Shown here piece after piece: positions 9,270-13,815 of a DNA stretch of 13,815 nucleotides. Position 1 is the stretch's first letter, and the number at the start of each line of letters is the position of its first letter. This stretch comes from Desulfobulbaceae bacterium (GTDB taxonomy: Bacteria > Desulfobacterota > Desulfobulbia > Desulfobulbales > UBA5123): assembly GCA_029865195.1 (NCBI GenBank), contig JAOUHH010000041.1:1-13815 (forward strand), read 5' to 3'. The notes below the pieces were generated by a model that had not been told where the DNA came from, searched no databases, and saw nothing but the letters and a program-made list of their open reading frames with translations. The position numbers and the translations under genes are program-made.

Positions 9270-9283
9270 GGCCTGTTCAGGCC
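9270..9283. other. Palindrome between convergent gene ends
   Basis: GGCCTG-TT-CAGGCC is a perfect 6+6 inverted repeat with a 2-base centre, at the junction of two convergent genes and covering the stop codon of the minus-strand one. The centre is too tight for a normal hairpin loop and no T-run follows, so terminator function is doubtful. Confidence 0.35.
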
Positions 9284-9864
9284 AGATCCTTGAAATCCCG
9301 GCGGATTTGTTCGAGATCTCGGCGATATCTTTCCGCATCGCCATATTCAAAGAATTTATGATAGCGGCTGTGGATGCGCGCAACCTTGCGGGCGTGCTTG
9401 ATCGGGCACCAGTACTGTTCGGTGCGGGCGGCGATCTCCTGGATGTAGCTGATCATGCCGTTGAAGTAGCCGCAGTAGATGCAGTTCAGCTTCTCGATGG
9501 GGTTCAGGTAGCGCAGGGCGTGGCGGTCGATGATCACATGACTGCCGCGTTTGACCTTGGGGATGCCGTAAACCGGGAAGCAGATCGCCTGGTAAAGGGT
9601 GGCGGTGAGGTCCATGCACAGGGCCGGCAGCAGGCAGAACCAGATCACCGGCGCAGTCAGGAAATTGCGGATCGCGGTTTCACGCAGATAGCGGTGGAGC
9701 GTCTGCGCCAAGCGCCGGTGGCGGCGTTTCGCCTCTTCCTCGAAAAAGATCTTGCGGCCGCGGATCTTGTAGAAAAATTCATCCTCCTTCTTCTGTATCT
9801 CCCGGGAAAGTTCGTCCTCAAGCCTTTTTATCCGTTCAATCAGTTCCTGCAGGCGGTTTTCCAT
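9277..9864 (-). CDS. Coiled-coil and membrane-associated protein with CxxC motif, unknown function
   Basis: A 195-residue protein without a family name I can give. Residues 1-50 are highly charged and helical, a likely coiled coil (RIKRLEDELSREIQKKEDEF). Residues about 67-100 are hydrophobic (FLTAPVIWFCLLPALCMDL), enough for one helix or a re-entrant hairpin. The C-terminal part holds Cys128-x-x-Cys131 in LNCIYCGYFNG, then EIAARTEQYWCPIKHAR with Cys153, then a second charged helix. The three cysteines and His157 could form a metal site, which is inference. I have the impression that a C-terminal block like this recurs in uncharacterised proteobacterial proteins. The start at 9864 begins the coiled coil; the open frame up to 10002 adds a Pro-rich stretch unlikely to be translated. 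Confidence 0.78.
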   Translation of the reverse strand: MENRLQELIERIKRLEDELSREIQKKEDEFFYKIRGRKIFFEEEAKRRHRRLAQTLHRYLRETAIRNFLTAPVIWFCLLPALCMDLTATLYQAICFPVYGIPKVKRGSHVIIDRHALRYLNPIEKLNCIYCGYFNGMISYIQEIAARTEQYWCPIKHARKVARIHSRYHKFFEYGDAERYRRDLEQIRRDFKDLA

Positions 9865-10041
9865 GCGATTCTCTCTGGCGGAGGTTTGGCGGGGAGGTGC
9901 GGGGGAGGCAGGATCTACCTTAGCAGGCCACATTGCAAAGGCAAGGATTAATCGCTGCGTTTGTTGTCGGAATCCAGGCCAGGAATGGGGGTGGGAATGC
10001 ATTGCGGAGAAATGCTAGTGGTAATTAAGTATTTTTACGGG

Positions 10042-10071
10042 TTGATATAAACTCGATGGCAGGTATATATT
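10042..10071 (+). promoter_or_regulatory. Candidate sigma70-type promoter of the chemoreceptor gene
   Basis: TTGATA (10042-10047), 18 bases, TATATT (10066-10071) matches the consensus at 5/6 and 5/6, in the AT-rich part of the gap. It would leave a leader of about 140 bases before the gene. Confidence 0.35.
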
Positions 10072-10208
10072 CAAATTGGCAAGGTGGAATAATTTTTGTA
10101 AGCATTATGGTAAATCGTAATGTGGAGTTGTGTGCAGAGGGGTGGGCGGCGAGGAGGACTGAGCTGTTTTGGTTTTTGGCCGTGCGGTAATGATGACAAA
10201 AATATTGT

Positions 10209-10213
10209 GAGAG
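10209..10213 (+). promoter_or_regulatory. Ribosome binding site of the chemoreceptor gene
   Basis: GAGAG lies 7 bases before GTG 10221, 10 before GTG 10224 and 1 before GTG 10215. The spacing favours 10221. Confidence 0.4.
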
Positions 10214-10220
10214 TGTGTCC

Positions 10221-11810
10221 GTGGTGAAAATTTCCTTTACCGGCAATGTGTTGAGCGCCTTTTTTCTCTCCTTCGCGGCGTTTGCCGGCGTCACCATGCT
10301 GGTGGCGAGTTGGGTGATCAACAGCGAAACCGGCATCGTCTTCAATGAAAAATTACCGGCCCTCTTCAGTGAACAGATGGAAGGGTTGGGGAACAGCATC
10401 AGCACGGATGTGCAGCGGAATTTGCGGGAAAGCCATCAGGAGATGGCGCAGAGTTTTGTGAAGCGGATGAACCAGTCGGCGCAGGGTATCGCCGATAACG
10501 CCCTGACCCTGATGGAGGGATTCGATGTCGATGGTGTTCGTCGTCTTGCCGAGCAGCGGGTGGTCGGCGACAAGGATGTCGTGCATGTTGTCATCTACAC
10601 CAACCGGGAGTTGAGCGAGGCGGTGGAGGCGGGGACAAAGAGAAGCGAGGGGGTTTTTGTCGTCACGGCGGAAAAGGGTTCCGGTTTTGCCTTCGTCAAG
10701 GTTGAACTCACCGTCCTTGAGGATGTGCTGGCCGCGATGCTGAAAGAGGAGAAGGAAAGTAACGAACGACTCACCGAGATTGTCAGCGAGGCCAAGGGCG
10801 CGGTGGTGGCCAGGCTGGACAGCGGTAGCGCCATTCTCAAGCGGGGGATATTCGTTAAGCTGCTGACCCGGTTGGGTGCGGCGATCCTGCTGGTCGGGGT
10901 GGTGGCGGGGGTGCTGTTGGCCATCTTCATGACCTCCCGTTTCTCGCGGCCGATGAACACGGTCATCGAGCAACTGCTCGCCGGCGGCGCCAAGCTCTCG
11001 GCGTCCGCGCAGCGAGTGGCGGAGGCGAGTGATGTGGTCAACGACGGTGTCGTCGGTCAAGGCGCCGCCCTGGAAGAGACCGCCAGCGCCCTGGAGCAGA
11101 TGCGGGCGATGACCGACCGCAACAGCGCCAATACCAGCGAGGCGGATCAGCTCATGAAGCGGGCGGCCTCGGTGGTCGCTGAGGCGAATACCTCCATGCA
11201 GCACCTGATCGGCTCCATGGATGAGATTTCCGCGGCCAGCGAGGAAATCTCGAAGATCATTAAGGATATCGATGAGATCGCCTTTCAGACCAACCTGCTT
11301 GCCTTAAACGCGGCGGTGGAAGCGGCGCGGGCAGGTGAGGCCGGGGCCGGTTTCGCGGTGGTGGCCGAAGAGGTGCGCAGCCTTGCCCAGCGATCCGCAG
11401 CGGCGTCCAAGAATACCGCCGAACTCATCGAGCGGACGGTGGCGAAGATCAGGGGTGGGGTGGCACTAGTCGGTGAAACAAGGGACTCCTTCAAGACGGT
11501 GACCGAGGATGTGCAGCAGGCCGTGATCCTCATGGGCGGCGTTAACGAGGCATCGGCGGAGCAGAGTCACGGCGTGGGCCAGATCCATCGCACCATGGAT
11601 GCCATGGGCCAGGTCACCCAGAAGAATGCCGTGTCGGCCGAAAACGCCATCAGCGCGGTCCGTGAACTTAACGCCCAGGCCGAGCAGATGGAGCGGGTGG
11701 TCTGCGAGTTGAAGGAGATCGTTGGCGGCGAAGGCTGCGCCCCGTCCGGTGCGGAAGCCGCGGAGGCGTCGGTGGCGCTGCGGCAGCAACCGCTGTTGCA
11801 GGAGGGGTAG
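10221..11810 (+). CDS. Methyl-accepting chemotaxis protein
   Basis: A 529-residue transmembrane chemoreceptor. TM1 spans about residues 10-32; a helical periplasmic sensor of about 180 residues (33-215) follows, with no sensor family I can name; TM2 spans about 217-237. The cytoplasmic signalling domain is clear: the hairpin tip EIAFQTNLLALNAAVEAARA with GEAGAGFAVVAEEVRSLA binds CheA/CheW. Glu/Gln-rich stretches that could carry methylation sites flank it (LEETASALEQM before the tip). No full HAMP domain is evident: after TM2 the chain runs SRPMNTVIEQLL directly into the coiled coil. There is no CheR-tethering pentapeptide at the C-terminus. A secreted binding protein gene follows after 88 bases and may supply ligand. 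Three GTG starts are possible within nine bases. Confidence 0.95.
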   Translation: MVKISFTGNVLSAFFLSFAAFAGVTMLVASWVINSETGIVFNEKLPALFSEQMEGLGNSISTDVQRNLRESHQEMAQSFVKRMNQSAQGIADNALTLMEGFDVDGVRRLAEQRVVGDKDVVHVVIYTNRELSEAVEAGTKRSEGVFVVTAEKGSGFAFVKVELTVLEDVLAAMLKEEKESNERLTEIVSEAKGAVVARLDSGSAILKRGIFVKLLTRLGAAILLVGVVAGVLLAIFMTSRFSRPMNTVIEQLLAGGAKLSASAQRVAEASDVVNDGVVGQGAALEETASALEQMRAMTDRNSANTSEADQLMKRAASVVAEANTSMQHLIGSMDEISAASEEISKIIKDIDEIAFQTNLLALNAAVEAARAGEAGAGFAVVAEEVRSLAQRSAAASKNTAELIERTVAKIRGGVALVGETRDSFKTVTEDVQQAVILMGGVNEASAEQSHGVGQIHRTMDAMGQVTQKNAVSAENAISAVRELNAQAEQMERVVCELKEIVGGEGCAPSGAEAAEASVALRQQPLLQEG

Positions 11811-11852
11811 GGCGGGCTGGAATCTATCGTGAATGGCGGCCGCGGTCCGGCC

Positions 11853-11862
11853 GACCATGGTC
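11853..11862. other. Perfect 10-bp palindrome between chemoreceptor and binding protein genes
   Basis: GACCATGGTC is preceded by a GC-rich inverted pair CGGCCG-CGGTC-CGGCCG (about 11838-11853). Together they could fold the leader or form an operator. There is no T-run, so a classical terminator is not supported. Confidence 0.3.
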
Positions 11863-11888
11863 TAACTATATGCAGTGCAACAGAGGAT

Positions 11889-11893
11889 GGAGG
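11889..11893 (+). promoter_or_regulatory. Ribosome binding site of the substrate-binding protein
   Basis: GGAGG stands 5 bases before ATG 11899. In-frame starts upstream (GTG 11875, ATG 11887) would put eight or four residues in front of a perfect signal peptide and lack such a site. Confidence 0.65.
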
Positions 11894-11898
11894 TGCAA

Positions 11899-12699
11899 AT
11901 GAAACGAATTGTTACTTGTATGGCCATTGTTTCCATGCTGTTCGGATTGGTCGGGACGGCTGTCGCCGGCGATATTGCTTGCTGGTTCCCCCCCGACTGG
12001 AAGAGCAAGGGCGCCCAGGCCAAGGAGATTGCCGATGCCTTGACCGCGAAGAGCGGGGTGACCGTAAAACCTCGTATCGCCACCAGTTATCCCCAGGTGC
12101 TTGATGCCTTCACCGCCGGGGAGCCGTGTCTGGTGTATGTCGGCTCTTTCGTGCAGGCCATCATCCGTGAGCGGGGCATCGGCGTACCGCTGGTGCAGGC
12201 CGTCAACGGCAAGGAATTCTACGGGGCGTGGATGATCTTCCCGGAAGGGGGTAACCCCGCGGCCATTTTGCGGGAGAACCCTGAAAAAATCGCCTATACC
12301 GCCGGCGCCAGTTCCGGCGAGTCGGGCGCCAAGGCCGCCACCGCAGGCAAGGCGGCCATCCGGGTCGCCAGCCATGACGCCGCCGCCAATGCCGTCAAGG
12401 CCGGGGTGGCCAAGGCCGCTTTTGTGAAGAACTGGTGGTGGCAGGCCAACAAGGAGAAATTCCCCGGTTTTGTCGCCCACCAGGTGGCGGGTATCTCCGA
12501 TGCCAAGAATCCGGATAACGTCTTGACGGCCTCCAAGGGTGTGCCCGAGGCGGTGCGGAGCAAGATCAGCGAAGCGGCCATGGGGTCGGCGGCGGTATTC
12601 GGCGCCCAGTCGATGCGTCGTTTCGACAGCAAGACCCTCGATTTTACCGTGGGCTTGATGCACAAGGGCGGCATCGATCCCAAGGCCTATAGCTGGTAG
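11899..12699 (+). CDS. Secreted substrate-binding protein, PhnD-like type
   Basis: A 266-residue periplasmic protein. The signal peptide has MKR, a hydrophobic core and AVA before GD, so cleavage is expected after Ala23. The mature part has the layout of a type 2 periplasmic binding fold: an N-terminal strand, SGVTVKPRIATSYPQVLDAF, then AGEPCLVYVGS at the first crossover, a hinge near FYGAWMIFPEG, and a second lobe with a glycine/serine-rich loop, AGASSGESG. This resembles the phosphate/phosphonate (PhnD) family, but ligand specificity is unknown. Cys28 and Cys at about 76 could form a disulfide. No ABC permease or ATPase gene is adjacent; the upstream neighbour is a chemoreceptor, so it may present ligand to that receptor. 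The two-way terminator follows 44 bases downstream. Confidence 0.75.
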   Translation: MKRIVTCMAIVSMLFGLVGTAVAGDIACWFPPDWKSKGAQAKEIADALTAKSGVTVKPRIATSYPQVLDAFTAGEPCLVYVGSFVQAIIRERGIGVPLVQAVNGKEFYGAWMIFPEGGNPAAILRENPEKIAYTAGASSGESGAKAATAGKAAIRVASHDAAANAVKAGVAKAAFVKNWWWQANKEKFPGFVAHQVAGISDAKNPDNVLTASKGVPEAVRSKISEAAMGSAAVFGAQSMRRFDSKTLDFTVGLMHKGGIDPKAYSW

Positions 12700-12743
12700 T
12701 TGCACGGCGCAAGCGGCCGGCCCGGAAAGGGTAGTGCTTGGAT

Positions 12744-12787
12744 CATAAAAAAAGAGCGGGACTCGTAAGTCTCGCTCTTTTTTTATG
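12744..12787. terminator. Bidirectional rho-independent terminator
   Basis: The arms (12744-12763 and 12768-12787) pair over 20 bases with one G-T wobble and a 4-base loop CGTA. The GC-rich core AGAGCGGGACT is flanked by A7 on the left and T7 on the right, so the structure ends transcription in both directions. It lies between the ends of the binding protein gene (+) and ribF (-), serving both. Confidence 0.93.
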
Positions 12788-12815
12788 GCTGCGGCGGCAT
12801 GTGTGTCTCCGCTGG

Positions 12816-13790
12816 TCAGCGGTTGTACCGCTCCTCACAGGAGAGGACGATCTCCTTCTGCGCTTCGGCCAGTACCTGCCTGGCTTCTTCCGCGTCCTTG
12901 CGGATCTGGGCGGAGAGTTCTTCCGGGCCGGAGAATTTCCGTTCGCCGCGCAGAAAGCGGAGCAGGTTGATCTTGATCGGCTTGCCGTAGATGTCCTGGT
13001 TGAAGTCGAAGATGTGGGTTTCTGCCACCAGCTGGTCGCCGCCGAAGGTCGGGTTGTAGCCGATATTGAGTACCCCACCGTAGCATTTGCCGTCGTAGAT
13101 CACCTGGGTGACATAGACCCCGTGCTTGGGGCAGAGATCCTCCGGCGAGATGGCCAGGTTGGCGGTGGGAAAGCCGACCAGAGGGCCGCCGCGCTGCTTG
13201 CCGCGCTTCACCTCGCCTCGGATCTGGTAGTAGCGGCCGAGCAGCTTCTTGACGTAGCGCATCTTGCCGTCGGTGATCAGGGCCCGTACCTTGGTGCTGC
13301 TCGCCAGCATGTCGTCGACGTAAAAGGGCTCCACCACCGTTACCGGGAAGCCCTTCTCCTTGCCCTGGGCCTTCAGGAAATCGATATTGCCCTCGCGGCC
13401 GCGGCCCATGGCGTAGTCGTAACCGATGACCAGGTGTTCGACGCCGATGGTCTTGACCAGTATCTCGTCGACAAAGGTTTCGGCCGGGGTGGCGGCGAGT
13501 TCTTTGCTGAAGGGGATGATGACCAGCACGTCGATGCCGGCCATCTCGATCAGCTCTTCCTTCTGCTGTTCGTTGGAGATCAGCTTGATGCCGAATTCGG
13601 GCCGGACGACCTGGAGCGGATGCGGATCAAAGGTGATCACCACGCTGGTGCCTTCGTGCTTGTAGGCGCGGCTCACCACCTCGCTGAACAGTATCTGGTG
13701 GCCGAGGTGGACGCCGTCGAAGTTGCCGATGGTGACAAAGGGGCGGTGCAGCGGTTGCTGTATTTCCTTGAGGTCGCGGTATATTTTCAT
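12816..13790 (-). CDS. ribF: Bifunctional riboflavin kinase/FAD synthetase
   Basis: A 324-residue cytoplasmic enzyme that phosphorylates riboflavin to FMN and adenylates FMN to FAD. The N-terminal nucleotidyltransferase domain shows GNFDGVHLGHQ (22-32), with the H-x-G-H signature, FDPHP (54-58) and SSTKVR (164-169). The C-terminal flavokinase domain shows GFPTAN (206-211), NIGYNPTF (242-249) and AETHIFDF (256-263) with the likely catalytic Glu257. Length and domains are normal for bacterial RibF. GGAGAG at 13805-13800 lies 9 bases before the ATG. Transcription comes from beyond the window's right edge and ends at the shared terminator 28 bases past the stop codon. Confidence 0.96.
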   Translation of the reverse strand: MKIYRDLKEIQQPLHRPFVTIGNFDGVHLGHQILFSEVVSRAYKHEGTSVVITFDPHPLQVVRPEFGIKLISNEQQKEELIEMAGIDVLVIIPFSKELAATPAETFVDEILVKTIGVEHLVIGYDYAMGRGREGNIDFLKAQGKEKGFPVTVVEPFYVDDMLASSTKVRALITDGKMRYVKKLLGRYYQIRGEVKRGKQRGGPLVGFPTANLAISPEDLCPKHGVYVTQVIYDGKCYGGVLNIGYNPTFGGDQLVAETHIFDFNQDIYGKPIKINLLRFLRGERKFSGPEELSAQIRKDAEEARQVLAEAQKEIVLSCEERYNR

Positions 13791-13815
13791 GGTGGCTGGC
13801 TCTCCGTGCCGCCGG

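Larger units (their letters stand above)
9865..10220. other. Gene-free, partly AT-rich intergenic region
   Basis: About 356 bases separate two divergent genes. The first half (9865-10010) is GC-rich like its neighbours; from about 10018 to 10120 the DNA becomes clearly AT-rich, with runs such as TATTTTTACGG and GGAATAATTTTTG. One sigma70-like promoter candidate is seen at 10042-10071. I found no convincing sigma54 or sigma28 site, riboswitch core, tRNA or small gene. A minus-strand open frame crossing 10025-10405 lies mostly opposite the chemoreceptor start and looks spurious. Confidence 0.6.

Noticed and set aside
10170..10195. Sigma54-type promoter (TGG ... TGC in the sequence around TTTTGGTTTTTGGCCGTGC)
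   Set aside because: The GG and GC elements are 11 bases apart instead of 10, and the flanking bases do not fit the consensus.
10070..10220. Cyclic di-GMP (GEMM) riboswitch in the chemoreceptor leader
   Set aside because: Such switches often precede chemoreceptors in this group, but the conserved core bases (the ACGCAAAGCC-like block and the GNRA-type tetraloop helix) are not present.
10025..10405. A 126-codon minus-strand open frame upstream of and across the chemoreceptor start
   Set aside because: It mainly overlaps the chemoreceptor N-terminus in antisense and has no ribosome binding site or family features.

Overview
The window is a GC-rich bacterial chromosome segment with no rRNA, tRNA, CRISPR array, insertion sequence or phage gene that I can see. 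The short cysteine-tailed ArgA, the order argS end / SPOR protein / argA / secA / argJ, and the many response-regulator, diguanylate cyclase and chemoreceptor genes suggest a deltaproteobacterium (Desulfobacterota, perhaps a Desulfobulbales- or Desulfuromonadales-like organism). That placement is an inference from gene content; no phylogenetic marker was compared.

Left part (1-5133, + strand): a compact housekeeping block. It holds the last 17 codons of a probable arginyl-tRNA synthetase, a membrane-anchored SPOR protein, a short GNAT N-acetylglutamate synthase (ArgA), the SecA translocase ATPase, and ArgJ (ornithine/glutamate N-acetyltransferase). ArgA and ArgJ supply and recycle the acetyl group of the arginine pathway, and secA sits between them. 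Most starts have good ribosome binding sites and gaps are short.

Middle part (5169-9864): a signalling and unknown-function block. A REC-REC-GGDEF diguanylate cyclase (+) converges on, and overlaps by 35 bp, a minus-strand gene for a response regulator whose output looks like a TIR-like domain of the CAP12/TIR-STING type (PF10137-like). This REC-TIR fusion is the most unusual object here. Upstream of it on the same strand is a class I SAM methyltransferase. A 308-residue protein of unknown function is divergent from the methyltransferase and converges on a 195-residue coiled-coil/membrane protein with a C-x2-C motif and a later Cys.

Right part (9865-13815): an AT-richer, gene-free stretch of about 350 bp, then a methyl-accepting chemotaxis protein without a recognisable full HAMP domain, followed on the same strand by an orphan secreted substrate-binding protein of the PhnD-like type. 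A strong two-way terminator with a 20-bp stem separates this pair from minus-strand ribF (riboflavin kinase/FAD synthetase), which runs back toward it.

The left block and ribF are core genes. The section between them reads as regulatory and accessory cargo: two multi-domain response regulators, one chemoreceptor with a possible ligand-presenting partner, and three poorly known proteins.
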